From Scleromatobacter humisilvae (GTDB lineage: Bacteria; Pseudomonadota; Gammaproteobacteria; Burkholderiales; Burkholderiaceae_C), in contig NZ_JAJLJH010000002.1 in NCBI RefSeq assembly GCF_023231945.1, positions 785,968-849,967 of the forward strand: a stretch of DNA of 64,000 nt, read 5' to 3'. A model generated the notes under the pieces. It did not search any database. It was not told the DNA's origin and saw only the letters and a program-made list of their open reading frames with translations. Within the stretch, counting starts at the first letter, position 1. Every line of letters starts with the position of its first letter. This document shows positions 49,328 through 61,034 of the stretch, piece by piece. A program made the translations under genes and the position numbers.

Positions 49328-51403
49328 CTAGAGCTTGATGTCCAGGCTGACGCGGAATGCGCGCGGCTCGCCCGGATGCACCGTCACGCCGTTCGGAACG
49401 ACCGGCGCCGTGGGCGCGACGCGGTAGTCCTGCTCGTAGGCGATGTCGTAGAACTTGCGGTCGAACAGGTTGAGAACGTCCAGCTGCAGCGACACCCGCG
49501 GCGTCAGCTCGCGCCGCAGCAGCAGGTTGCTGACGATGGCCGACGGTGCGCGCAGCGCGTTGTCCTGCGACAGCGGATACGCGCCGATGAAGCGCGTGAC
49601 CAGCCCCGCCGACCACGGCCCGAGCTGGTGCAGCGTGACGCCCAGCAGGCCGACGCGGCCGACCGCATTGCCGATGAAGTTGCCCGTCGCGCCGTTCGCG
49701 TTCGCGTCGGCGTAGCGCGCGTGCGTCCACGCCATGTCGGCGTCGACCAGCAGCCAGCGATTGAGCACCAGGTGGTTGTTCAGCTCGATGCCGTGGCGCT
49801 TGCTGGCGCCGTTGGCCTCGGTGTCGCCGGCGTCGGCGGCATAGACCAGCTCGGAGTCGCTGTCGAGGCGCCAGAACGCCAGCGAGGTCTGCAGGCCCGG
49901 CACGATCTCGCTGCGCAGGCCCAGCTCCTCGCCCTTGCTCGCGACCAGCGCCGGCACCGCGTCCGCCGTGCCCGCATTCGCGACGACGCCACGCGCGTCG
50001 TTGCTGTGGAAACCGCGTCCGGCGTTGGCGAAGAACTCGGTCTTCGCCCACGGCCCGAGGATCAGCGAGACCTTGGGCGACAGCTTGTTGCCCGACGCAT
50101 GGCCGCCGTCGGCCGGCGCCTGCAGGGCCTTGACGCCCATGAAGACGTGGTCGTCGCGCAGGCCCAGCAACGTGCGCAGCCAGGACGTCCAGGTCGTCGT
50201 GTTCTGCACGTAGGCGGCGACCTCGGTCTCGCCGACATGGTCGTTGCTCACCGTCGCGAACGGGATACGGGCCTGCGTATGCAGCAGGCCGACGTCGATG
50301 TGGTCGCGGCGCACGGACACGCCGGCCTCGGTCGTCGAGTCGTTGCCGAACAGCGCATGCTGCCAGCCGCGCACCGCCTGGCCGCCGACGACGTTGCGCG
50401 CCTCCTTCTGCTCGAACTGGTCGCCGCGGGTCGTGTCGTCCTCGAAGTAGGTGAAGTTCGACCACAGCTTGAGCTTGTAATGCTCCGCCCAGGCCGACAA
50501 GTTCGTGTAGCCGCGGTCGTCGTGCGCGTGCCACTCGCCGCTGACGAACGCGCGCGTGCTGTTGCCACCGTCGGTCGGGTCGAGCGCGGAGAAGCGGCCC
50601 AGCGTGCCGTCCTGGATCAGGGACAGCGGCACCTGGTCGGTCGACGTCCAGTGGTTGGTGTAGTCCATCGCCGTGGCCGACCAGCCGCGGGCATGGTCGC
50701 CATCGCTGATCTTGACCAGCCCGTTGAACTTGCGGACGCCCTCCGGCGTCGTCCACGGGCCGTCGTCGCGCTGCACTTCGAGCGCGCCCAGCACGCGCGG
50801 GCCGCTCGCCAGCGACGTCGATCCGCCCAGCAGCATGCGGCGGTAGCCGTTCGATCCGGCGCTCAGGTTCAGCAGGCCCTGGTCGAGATGATCGACGAGC
50901 CGGATGCGCGCCGACCCCGCCGACGAGAAGTCGCCGTCCTCCGCGAAGTACGGGCCCTTGCGATAGTCGATCTTCTCGACCAGCTCCGGGATCAGGAAGT
51001 TGAGGTCGGTGTAGCCCTGGCCGTGCGCGTTGGTGGGCATGTTGATCGGCACGCCGTCGACCCAGGTCGCGAAGTCGGTGCCGTGGTCGAGGTTGTAGCC
51101 GCGCAGGAAATACTGGTTGGCCTTGCCGTCGCCCGAATGCTGCGTGACGACGAGGCCCGGCACGGTCTCGAGCACCTCGCCGGGGCGCAGCAGCGGCAGG
51201 TCGGTGAGGCGCTCGCCGCGCACGGTGCCCTGCGAGGCGGCGTCCGAGGTGCCGACGCCATTGGCGTAGTGGCCGTCGACCTCGACCCGCTGGACGCTCG
51301 CGACGAGCTCCGGCGCGCCCGCCGGAGAGGCCTGCGCGCACGCGAGGCCGCAGGCCAGGCTCAGCGCGGTCGCGATCAGCGGTTTGTCGGGGCGTCGTGT
51401 CAT
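49328..51403 (-). CDS. TonB-dependent outer-membrane receptor, probable metal receptor
   Basis: A 691-residue receptor with signal peptide (MTRRPDKPLIATALSLACGL, cleavage near ACAQA). A plug domain (LPLLRPGEVLETVPGLVVTQ, YFLRGYNLDHGTDFATWVDG) precedes a beta barrel whose last segment is FRVSLDIKL; VLNLFDRKFYDIAYEQDYRV is the usual late barrel motif. No siderophore-specific motif is evident. The NiCoT permease gene diverges from it over 140 bases, so nickel or cobalt complexes are likely ligands (inference). Some members are annotated as Fe or vitamin receptors. Confidence 0.9.
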   Translation of the reverse strand: MTRRPDKPLIATALSLACGLACAQASPAGAPELVASVQRVEVDGHYANGVGTSDAASQGTVRGERLTDLPLLRPGEVLETVPGLVVTQHSGDGKANQYFLRGYNLDHGTDFATWVDGVPINMPTNAHGQGYTDLNFLIPELVEKIDYRKGPYFAEDGDFSSAGSARIRLVDHLDQGLLNLSAGSNGYRRMLLGGSTSLASGPRVLGALEVQRDDGPWTTPEGVRKFNGLVKISDGDHARGWSATAMDYTNHWTSTDQVPLSLIQDGTLGRFSALDPTDGGNSTRAFVSGEWHAHDDRGYTNLSAWAEHYKLKLWSNFTYFEDDTTRGDQFEQKEARNVVGGQAVRGWQHALFGNDSTTEAGVSVRRDHIDVGLLHTQARIPFATVSNDHVGETEVAAYVQNTTTWTSWLRTLLGLRDDHVFMGVKALQAPADGGHASGNKLSPKVSLILGPWAKTEFFANAGRGFHSNDARGVVANAGTADAVPALVASKGEELGLRSEIVPGLQTSLAFWRLDSDSELVYAADAGDTEANGASKRHGIELNNHLVLNRWLLVDADMAWTHARYADANANGATGNFIGNAVGRVGLLGVTLHQLGPWSAGLVTRFIGAYPLSQDNALRAPSAIVSNLLLRRELTPRVSLQLDVLNLFDRKFYDIAYEQDYRVAPTAPVVPNGVTVHPGEPRAFRVSLDIKL

Positions 51404-51543
51404 GGGATCCAGGAAAGCGGCGACGGCCAAGCATCGGACGCCTGCGAGGTATACGGGGACGGCACCGGCGCGGATGCAGCGCCTGCCCGACCTCCATGGC
51501 ATGCCTCATGCATGCGGGCGGCAGTCTATAGTCGTGCAGCCTC

Positions 51544-52368
51544 ATGAACACCGCCCACACGCTTTCGCAACTGCTCGGTTTCGCCGTCGTCGCCGGGGTG
51601 CTGGGCATGCGCCACGGCGTCGACGCCGACCATCTCGCGGCCATCGACGCGATGACGCGTTGCAACGCCGAGGCCCGGCCCGTGCTGGCGCGCCGCACCG
51701 GCCTGTGGTTCTCGCTCGGCCATGGCGCCGTGGTGATCGCGGTGGCCTTCGCGGTGGCGCTCGGCGCCCACGCCTGGACCACGCCCGGCTGGCTCGAGCC
51801 GTTCGGCGCCTGGGCCTCGATCGCGATGCTGGTGCTGCTCGGCACGCTCAACCTCGTGGCCTGGCGGCGCACGGCGCCCGGCGCGGCCGTCGCGCCCACG
51901 GGCTGGCGCAGCCGCCTGTTCGACCGCGCGCTGCGCGCGTGCAGCCGGCGCGCGGTCTTCGGCGTGGGCGTGCTGTTCGCCGCCTCGTTCGACACCGTCA
52001 GCCAGGCCGCGCTGATGGCGGCCACCGGCGCCGCGAGCCACGGGCTGGCGGCGGTGGCGCTGCTGGCCGGCGCGTTCGTCGTCGGCATGATCGTCACCGA
52101 CGGGCTCAACGGCTGGTGGGTCGCGCGGTTGATCCAGCGCCCGGGCGCGGGCGCGGCGCGCGCGTCCCGCGTGATGTGCGTCGCGATCAGCGGCATCAGC
52201 CTGGGCACGGCGGCGCTCGGCGCCGCGGCGCAGATGTCGCCCGCGGTCGCGAGCTGGGCCGAGCTGCACGCGGCGCTGCTGGCGCTGGCCATCGTCGCGC
52301 TGGTCGGCGCGAGCTTCCTGGCCGGCCTGGCGCTGGCGCGCCGCGCGGCGCCGCTGACGATGGTCTGA
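51544..52368 (+). CDS. NiCoT-family nickel/cobalt permease
   Basis: A 274-residue inner-membrane protein with about eight hydrophobic helices. The signature GMRHGVDADHLAAIDAMTR matches the NiCoT motif (HAxDADHI with conserved His and Asp that bind Ni2+). GLWFSLGHGAVVIAVAFAV is the second hallmark, followed by LFAASFDTVSQAALMA. It imports nickel or cobalt through the inner membrane. Next to a TonB-dependent receptor it forms a likely two-membrane uptake pair. The gene starts just after the tandem palindromes at 51495-51515. Confidence 0.92.
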   Translation: MNTAHTLSQLLGFAVVAGVLGMRHGVDADHLAAIDAMTRCNAEARPVLARRTGLWFSLGHGAVVIAVAFAVALGAHAWTTPGWLEPFGAWASIAMLVLLGTLNLVAWRRTAPGAAVAPTGWRSRLFDRALRACSRRAVFGVGVLFAASFDTVSQAALMAATGAASHGLAAVALLAGAFVVGMIVTDGLNGWWVARLIQRPGAGAARASRVMCVAISGISLGTAALGAAAQMSPAVASWAELHAALLALAIVALVGASFLAGLALARRAAPLTMV

Positions 52369-52377
52369 CCCAGGCGT

Positions 52378-53478
52378 TCAGGTCAGCCCGGTGTCGACGT
52401 CCCGCTTGTCGGTCTCGAGGTACTCCTGCGACTGCATCTCGCGCAGCCGCGAGATCGTGCGCGGGAACTCGTGCGCGAGCGGGCCGTCGGTGTACAGATC
52501 CTCGGGCGCCACCTCGGCCGAGATCACCAGCTTGACGCGGCGGTCGTAGAGCACGTCGATGAGCCACGTGAAGCGTCGCGCCTCGGCCGCCAGGCGCGGC
52601 GACATCTGCGGCACGTCCGACAGCATCAGCGTGTGGAACTGCGTGGCCAGCTCGAGGTAGTCGTTCATCGAGCGCGGGCCGCCGCACAGTTGCTTGAAGT
52701 CGAACCACACGACGCCGCCGGCGCGCCGGCGTGCGCGGATCTCGCGGTGCTCGATGTGCAGCAGCGGATCCTCGTCGCGCGCCTCGGCGAGCTGGTCGAA
52801 GGTGGCGGCCATGTCGGCATCGGCCTCCGGGCCCAGCGGGGTGTGGTACAGCTTGGCGTCGGTCAGCGTGCGGCGGCGGTAGTCGGTGCCGGCGTCGACG
52901 TTGATGACCTGCAATTTTTCGTTGAGCAGGGCGATCGCGGGCAGGATGCGCTCGCGGTTGAGGCCGTTCGGGTAGAGGTCGTCGGGCCTGAAGTTGGACG
53001 TGGTGACGAACGAGACGCGGTTGTCGAACAGCGACAGCAGCAGCCGGTACAGGATCATCGCGTCGGTGACGTCCGAGATGTGGAACTCGTCGAAGCAGAT
53101 CAGCCGGTAGCGCAGCGAGATGCGGCGCCCGAGCTCCTGCAGCGGGTCGGCCATGCCCTTCAAGTCCTGCAGCTCGCGGTGCACCTCGCGCATGAACTCG
53201 TGGAAGTGCAGGCGGACCTTGCGCTTGAGCGGGACGGCCTGGAAGAAGCAGTCCATCAGGAAGCTCTTGCCGCGGCCCACGCCGCCGTACATGTAGACGC
53301 CGCGCGGGATCGGCGGCCGCACCAGGATCTTGGTGATCGCGTTGGAGCGGCGCGACTTGTACGCCACCCACTCGTCCTCGCAGCGCTGCAGCGCGGCGAC
53401 GGCGTTGAGCTGCGCGTCGTCGGCCTTGAAGCCGCGCTCGGCCAGCGTTTGTTGATAGAGCTCGGTGACCGTGGGCAT
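52378..53478 (-). CDS. zapE: Cell division ATPase ZapE (AFG1-like)
   Basis: A 366-residue AAA-like ATPase. Walker A is GGVGRGKSFLMDCF, Walker B RLICFDEFHISDVTD, with GLNRERILPAI and MNDYLELATQFHTLMLSDVP later. ZapE associates with the Z-ring in constriction, and homologues control mitochondrial proteins. ATG at 53478. It follows lpdA by 94 bases, the same order as in other Burkholderiales. Confidence 0.95.
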   Translation of the reverse strand: MPTVTELYQQTLAERGFKADDAQLNAVAALQRCEDEWVAYKSRRSNAITKILVRPPIPRGVYMYGGVGRGKSFLMDCFFQAVPLKRKVRLHFHEFMREVHRELQDLKGMADPLQELGRRISLRYRLICFDEFHISDVTDAMILYRLLLSLFDNRVSFVTTSNFRPDDLYPNGLNRERILPAIALLNEKLQVINVDAGTDYRRRTLTDAKLYHTPLGPEADADMAATFDQLAEARDEDPLLHIEHREIRARRRAGGVVWFDFKQLCGGPRSMNDYLELATQFHTLMLSDVPQMSPRLAAEARRFTWLIDVLYDRRVKLVISAEVAPEDLYTDGPLAHEFPRTISRLREMQSQEYLETDKRDVDTGLT

Positions 53479-53505
53479 CTAGGCGTCTTCGAAAGCGGAC
53501 ATGAC

Positions 53506-53551
53506 TGCGGGCCGCAACCTCATCGCTTGTGGCGAGAGGTCTTGGCCCGCA
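53506..53551. other. Long imperfect hairpin between lpdA and zapE
   Basis: TGCGGGCC (53506-53513) pairs with GGCCCGCA (53544-53551). Inside, ACCTC pairs with GAGGT and TCGC with GCGA around a loop TTGTGG, giving 17 base pairs in all with small bulges. No T-run follows, so it may be a processing or regulatory element or a rho-assisted stop between lpdA and zapE. Confidence 0.55.
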
Positions 53552-53572
53552 TGGACTCCGGCCGTGACCGGG

Positions 53573-55000
<1,428 letters not shown>

Positions 55001-55013
55001 GTTGGTCGCGTCC

Positions 55014-56279
<1,266 letters not shown>

Positions 56280-56372
56280 GAATTTTCTCTTCTTGTGAAT
56301 GAGGACGCGTGCGTGGGCCGTGGCGGGCCCCGTCGGCGAAGCAACGAGGCGCCACGTCCGGCGGGCGAGGTC

Positions 56373-59231
56373 TTACTTGGTCAGGATGAAGCCCTTGAGC
56401 TTCGCGAACGCCTGCTCCAGCAGCGCGATCTGCTGCTCCTGGTGCAGGTGGGCGTAGCCGACGGCCGGCGATGCCGAGGCCGGACGGCCGGCGTAGCCGA
56501 GCTTCTGGCCCTCGAGCATGTTCTCGTGGATGTAGTGCTGCACGAAGAACCAGGCGCCCTGGTTCTGCGGCTCGTCCTGGCACCACACGATCTCGGTCGC
56601 GTTCGCGTATTTCTTGACCTCGGCCTGGAACGCCTTGTGCGGGAACGGGTAGAGCTGCTCCACGCGGATGATCGCGACGTCGTGCGACTTGCGCTCGGCG
56701 CGCTTCTTGACCAGGTCGTAATAGACCTTGCCCGAGCAGGCGATGATGCGCTTGACCTTGCCCGCGTCCACCGACGCGTCGAGCTCGGGGATCACCGTGC
56801 GGAACTCGCCCTTGGTGAACTCCGACATCGGCGACGTGGCGTCCTTGTTCCGCAGCAGCGACTTCGGGGTCATGATGACCAGCGGCTTGCGGAACGCACG
56901 CACCATCTGGCGTCGCAGCAGGTGGAAGATCTGGCTGGCCGTCGTCGGCTGCACGACCTGCATGTTGGTGTCGGCCGACAGCTGCATGAAGCGCTCCAGG
57001 CGCGCCGAGCTGTGCTCCGGACCCTGGCCTTCGTAGCCGTGCGGCAGCATCATCGTCAGGCCGTTGGCGCGGCCCCACTTCACCTCGCCGGAGGCGATGA
57101 ACTGGTCGATCACCACCTGGGCGCCGTTGACGAAGTCGCCGAACTGGGCTTCCCAGATGACCAGCGTGTTCGGGTCGGACGACGCATAGCCGAACTCGAA
57201 GGCCAGCACGGCCTCCTCGGACAGCAGCGAGTCGATGACGACGAACGGCGCCTGCTTGTCGGTGACGTTCTGCAGCGGCGTGTAGGTGCCGGTGTCGAAC
57301 TTCTCGCGGTTCTGGTCGTGCAGCACCGCGTGGCGGTGGGTGAACGTGCCGCGGCCCGAGTCCTCGCCCGACAGGCGCACCGGGTAGCCGCTGGCCACCA
57401 GCGATGCGAACGCCATGTGCTCGCCCATGCCCCAGTCGACGTTGATCTCGCCCCGGCCCATCGCGGCGCGGTCGGCGATCACCTTCTCGACCAGCGGATG
57501 CAGCTTGAAGTTGCTCGGGATCGTCGTGATGCGCTCGGCCAGGCGCTTGAACTCGGCCACCGGCAGCGCGGTGTCGGCGGCGTCGGTCCACTTCTTGTGC
57601 AGGAACGGCGACCAGTCGACGGCGTACTTGCCCTTGAAGTTGGTCAGCACGGGGTCGCGCGTGTGGCGGCCGGCGTCCATCGCGGCGCGGAACTCCTTGA
57701 CCATGTCGTCGGGGCCCGACTCCGGCAGCACGCCCTGGGCGACCAGCTTCTCGCCGTAGAGCTTGCGCGTGCCCGGGTGCACCGCGATCTTCTTGTACAT
57801 CAGCGGCTGCGTCAGGCTGGGCGTGTCCTGCTCGTTGTGGCCCAGCTTGCGGAAGCAGACGATGTCGACGACCACGTCCTTGTTGAACTGCTGGCGGTAG
57901 TCGAGCGCGAGCTGCGTGCACAGCACGACCGCTTCCGGATCGTCGCCGTTGACGTGCAGCACCGGCGCCTCGATCATCTTGACGACGTCGGTGCAATACA
58001 GCGTGGAGCGCGTGTCGCGCGGGTCGGAGGTGGTGAAGCCGATCTGGTTGTTGATGACCAGGTGGACCGTGCCGCCCGTGTAGTAGCCACGCGTCTGCGC
58101 CAGCGCCAGCGTCTCCATGACCACGCCCTGGCCTGCGAAGGCCGCGTCGCCGTGGACGATGACCGGCAGCACCTGCAGGCCCTTGGCGTCGCCGCGGCGA
58201 TCCATGCGCGCCTTGACCGAGCCTTCGGCCACCGGGTTGACGATCTCGAGGTGGGAGGGATTGAACGCCAGCGACAGGTGCACCGGGCCGCCGGCCGTGG
58301 TGATGTCGCTGGAGAAGCCCTGGTGGTACTTGACGTCGCCGGACGGCAGGTCTTCCGGCGCCGTGTGGTCGAACTCGGCGAACAGGTCCTTGGGCATCTT
58401 GCCCAGCGTGTTGACGAGCACGTTCAGGCGGCCGCGGTGGGCCATGCCGATGACGACTTCCTGCACGCCCTTGACGCCGGCGCGCTGCACCAGCTCGTCC
58501 ATCGAGACGATGAAGCTCTCGCCGCCTTCGAGCGAGAAGCGCTTCTGGCCGACGAACTTGGTGTGCAGGTAGCGCTCGAGGCCTTCGGCCGCGGTCAGGC
58601 GGTCGAGGATGTGCTTCTTTTCCGCGGCGTTGTAGGTGGGCTTGCTGCGGATCGCCTCGATGCGTTCCTGCCACCAGCGCTTCTCACCGGGGTCGGTGAT
58701 GTGCATGTACTCGGCGCCGATGGTGCCGCAGTAGGTTTCGCGCAGCGCCTGCAGGATCTGGCGCAGCGTCATGTTCTCGTTGGTCGAGAAATACGTGTTC
58801 GTCGCCGAGAACGTGATGTCCATGTCGGCTTCGGTCAGGTCGTAGAACGCCGGATCGAGCTCGGGGATGCGCGGACGCTCGGTGCGCTTGAGCGGATCGA
58901 GGTCGGCCCAGCGCGAGCCCAGGAAGCGGTAGGCGGCGATCAGCGACTGGACGTGGACCTGCTTGCGCGCGATGGCGAGGTCGGTCGAGCTGGCCTTGAC
59001 GGCGAACGCATTGGCCTTGGCGCGTTGCGCGAAGGACTCGATCACCGGCGCGTGCGGGACGTCGCGGGAGTCGGAGCCGTCGGCGGCAGGAACGTGCTGC
59101 AGCGCGTCGAAATAGGCGCGCCACGTGTCCGGCACGGAGCCGGGGTTCTCGAGATAGGCCTCGTACATCTCCTCCACGTAGGGCGCGTTGCCGCCGAACA
59201 GGTAGGAGTTGGACCTGCTTTGTTCCATCAT
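56373..59231 (-). CDS. odhA: 2-oxoglutarate dehydrogenase E1 component
   Basis: A 952-residue thiamine-diphosphate enzyme that decarboxylates 2-oxoglutarate in the citrate cycle. N-terminal recruiting helix MMEQSRSNSYLFGGNAPYVE, the TPP-binding region GDAAFAGQGVVMETLALAQT with NNQIGFTT, and the C-terminal PHGYEGQGPEHSSARLERFM are typical. The start is ATG ATG at 59231/59228 preceded by AGGTGAG. The 5' leader has a strong hairpin and a palindrome. First gene of the odhA-odhB-lpdA operon. Confidence 0.97.
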   Translation of the reverse strand: MMEQSRSNSYLFGGNAPYVEEMYEAYLENPGSVPDTWRAYFDALQHVPAADGSDSRDVPHAPVIESFAQRAKANAFAVKASSTDLAIARKQVHVQSLIAAYRFLGSRWADLDPLKRTERPRIPELDPAFYDLTEADMDITFSATNTYFSTNENMTLRQILQALRETYCGTIGAEYMHITDPGEKRWWQERIEAIRSKPTYNAAEKKHILDRLTAAEGLERYLHTKFVGQKRFSLEGGESFIVSMDELVQRAGVKGVQEVVIGMAHRGRLNVLVNTLGKMPKDLFAEFDHTAPEDLPSGDVKYHQGFSSDITTAGGPVHLSLAFNPSHLEIVNPVAEGSVKARMDRRGDAKGLQVLPVIVHGDAAFAGQGVVMETLALAQTRGYYTGGTVHLVINNQIGFTTSDPRDTRSTLYCTDVVKMIEAPVLHVNGDDPEAVVLCTQLALDYRQQFNKDVVVDIVCFRKLGHNEQDTPSLTQPLMYKKIAVHPGTRKLYGEKLVAQGVLPESGPDDMVKEFRAAMDAGRHTRDPVLTNFKGKYAVDWSPFLHKKWTDAADTALPVAEFKRLAERITTIPSNFKLHPLVEKVIADRAAMGRGEINVDWGMGEHMAFASLVASGYPVRLSGEDSGRGTFTHRHAVLHDQNREKFDTGTYTPLQNVTDKQAPFVVIDSLLSEEAVLAFEFGYASSDPNTLVIWEAQFGDFVNGAQVVIDQFIASGEVKWGRANGLTMMLPHGYEGQGPEHSSARLERFMQLSADTNMQVVQPTTASQIFHLLRRQMVRAFRKPLVIMTPKSLLRNKDATSPMSEFTKGEFRTVIPELDASVDAGKVKRIIACSGKVYYDLVKKRAERKSHDVAIIRVEQLYPFPHKAFQAEVKKYANATEIVWCQDEPQNQGAWFFVQHYIHENMLEGQKLGYAGRPASASPAVGYAHLHQEQQIALLEQAFAKLKGFILTK

Positions 59232-59247
59232 CTTTCGCTCACCTTTC

Positions 59248-59264
59248 GCTTCGGTTTCCGAAGC
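59248..59264. promoter_or_regulatory. Hairpin in the odhA leader
   Basis: A perfect 7-bp stem GCTTCGG/CCGAAGC with 3-base loop lies 16 bases before the odhA start codon on the minus strand, just before the AGGTGAG ribosome site. It could block or expose the site, or stabilise the message. Confidence 0.5.
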
Positions 59265-59271
59265 TACGATG

Positions 59272-59283
59272 GGTTGATCAACC
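59272..59283. promoter_or_regulatory. Perfect 12-bp palindrome GGTTGATCAACC upstream of odhA
   Basis: The symmetric sequence GGTTGATCAACC lies about 40 bases upstream of the odhA start. It may be a regulator site; no known consensus fits clearly (the FNR box has four bases between half sites, which is lacking). Confidence 0.4.
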
Positions 59284-59486
59284 TTCCGCGGCCCGGCTCA
59301 GCCGGTTGGCGGATTGCAAACGCCCTGCTGCTGTGGGGCCAGCAAGGGGACACAGAAGGACTGGGTACTCTTCAGACCATGAATGTAGCACTTACCCTGA
59401 GATGCTGCCGGACCCGGTCTGCCACGGAAACGTGGACTTTCTCCGCCGACTCGACGATGCGGGCTTCTGTCACAGTCGCGCAACCC

Positions 59487-59807
59487 ATGTCCCGCCAGGT
59501 CATCCGACTCCACCCCGCCGCCCCGGCCAAACCGCCCGAAGCCGCGCCCTGCAACGGCTGCGGCGTCTGCTGCGCGGCGGAGCCCTGCCCGATCGGAGTG
59601 CTCGTCAGTGGCCGCCGGACCGGTGCCTGCGCCGCACTGTTGTGGAATTCAGACGCCTCACTCTACCGCTGCGGCCTGGTCGACGCGCCGGGGACGGCGT
59701 TGCCCCGGCTGCCGGGCGTTCTCGCGCCGCTGGTCAGCCGGCTGGCCCGGCGCTGGATCTCGGCGGCGAGCGGGTGCGACAGCAGCCTGGTCGTCGAGTC
59801 CGCCTAG
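59487..59807 (+). CDS. Small cysteine-rich YkgJ-like protein
   Basis: A 106-residue protein with the cysteine cluster PCNGCGVCCAAEPCPIG near residues 21-36, then GACAALLWNSDASLYRCG and a last Cys near the end. The CxxC(x)CC pattern is that of YkgJ-type zinc/iron-chelating domains. ATG at 59487 begins MSRQVIRLHP; upstream in-frame codons look non-coding. It may bind a metal or Fe-S cluster; function is unknown. It diverges from odhA by 255 bases, which contain the odhA leader. Confidence 0.7.
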   Translation: MSRQVIRLHPAAPAKPPEAAPCNGCGVCCAAEPCPIGVLVSGRRTGACAALLWNSDASLYRCGLVDAPGTALPRLPGVLAPLVSRLARRWISAASGCDSSLVVESA

Positions 59808-59885
59808 CTCGACCTTGCCAGCCCGGCCGGGCTGGATCAACATCAGGCAGCGCCGCACCGGGCCGCGCGCGGAAATGAGGGGGCC

Positions 59886-60293
59886 ATGCCGTACTCGAAC
59901 GTCTGGGAATCCCGCGGGGTCTGCACGCGCTTCTCCGGCACCGTCAGCGCCGGCGAGTACGTGCGCTCGGCCGAGGAGATCTGCGCCGACCCGCGCTTCG
60001 ACGACCTGCGCTTCGTGATCAAGGACCTGCTCGCGATCGACGGCCATTCGATCGATCGCGAGGCCATCGACCCGATCGCCGCGATCCGCTACGGCGCGCG
60101 CTACACCAATCCGAACATCTACCTGATCGTGCTGACGACGGATGCGCGCCTGGCGCCGCTGGCCCAGCCGGGCCCGAAATCGTTCCTGCGCGGACTCTAC
60201 GAGACCTGCGCGTTCGCCGACGAGGCCGCCGCCCGCCGCTGGCTCGCGGCCCAGCCGCCGCTGACGCGGCTAGGCAGCGCGCTCAAGCCCTGA
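59886..60293 (+). CDS. Conserved hypothetical protein (possible SpoIIAA/STAS-like fold)
   Basis: A 135-residue cytosolic protein. MPYSNVWESRGVCTRFSGTV and the DPRFDDLRFVIKDLLAIDGH segment recur in short proteins that are sometimes predicted to have a SpoIIAA/STAS-like fold; I cannot confirm it. It begins 78 bases after the Cys-rich gene and ends 104 bases before the cupin. No active-site residues stand out. Confidence 0.7.
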   Translation: MPYSNVWESRGVCTRFSGTVSAGEYVRSAEEICADPRFDDLRFVIKDLLAIDGHSIDREAIDPIAAIRYGARYTNPNIYLIVLTTDARLAPLAQPGPKSFLRGLYETCAFADEAAARRWLAAQPPLTRLGSALKP

Positions 60294-60397
60294 GCGGCCC
60301 GCGAAGCGCTTCAATGCCGACGAGACACGGCGACCCCATACGCCGTGCGGTATCCTCCGATCCAACGTCGAGCACGCTTCCGGACCCAGCCTTCCGC

Positions 60398-61027
60398 ATG
60401 ATCGAACACGCCCACGTCGACCTGCTCGATGTCTCGAGCCGCCTCGTCCCGTTCACCGACGCCCACGACCCGCTGTGGAGCGGCGTGATGGTGCTCGGGC
60501 CGCACGAAGGCGCGCGCCTCGCCGCCGACGCCTGCCATGACTTGCTGGTGCTGAACGGCACGGTCGACATCGGCGCCGGCCGCGTGCTTGAAGGCGGCGA
60601 CTTCGCGATACGCCACGGCGGCGCCGAGCTGTGCGCGGGCCCGGCCGGCGCCCAGGTGTTTGCGTACCGTGACGCGTCCGGCGCACGCTGCGACGAGATC
60701 ACCGTGACGCGCGACGAGCGCCCGTGGCGCGAGGGCCGCACGCCTGGCATGTTGATCGCCAACCTGTGCACCGCGGGCCACGCGTTGAGCCTGGTCCTGT
60801 GGCAGCCGGGCACGCGCACGCGCCATCACGCGCATCCGGGCGGCGAGGAGATCTTCGTCGTCAAGGGCGAGCTGCTCGAAGCGCAGCAGCACCCGGCCGG
60901 CAGCTGGATCCGGCTGCACCCGGGCGCCTGGCACTCGCCGTTCGTGGAGACGCCCACGCTGATCCTGGTGCGCAGCGGCCACCTGAAGGCGCGCCGCCCC
61001 GCGCGCGAGGCGCGCGCGCAGGCGTGA
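60398..61027 (+). CDS. ChrR-like double-cupin protein
   Basis: A 209-residue protein with two cupin-like halves. The second has the full metal motif HHAHPGGEEIFVVKGELLEA followed by SWIRLHPGAWHSP (His, His, Glu and His ligands). This is the ChrR/anti-sigma cupin pattern; an N-terminal anti-sigma domain is absent, so it is probably an enzyme or sensor rather than an anti-sigma factor. ATG at 60398 was chosen because the 28 codons before it look non-coding. Confidence 0.75.
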   Translation: MIEHAHVDLLDVSSRLVPFTDAHDPLWSGVMVLGPHEGARLAADACHDLLVLNGTVDIGAGRVLEGGDFAIRHGGAELCAGPAGAQVFAYRDASGARCDEITVTRDERPWREGRTPGMLIANLCTAGHALSLVLWQPGTRTRHHAHPGGEEIFVVKGELLEAQQHPAGSWIRLHPGAWHSPFVETPTLILVRSGHLKARRPAREARAQA

Positions 61028-61034
61028 CGCGCGC

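Noticed and set aside
49140..52292. A 1050-codon minus-strand open frame spanning the receptor and permease region
   Set aside because: It lies in another frame of the receptor gene and antisense to the permease; no motifs.
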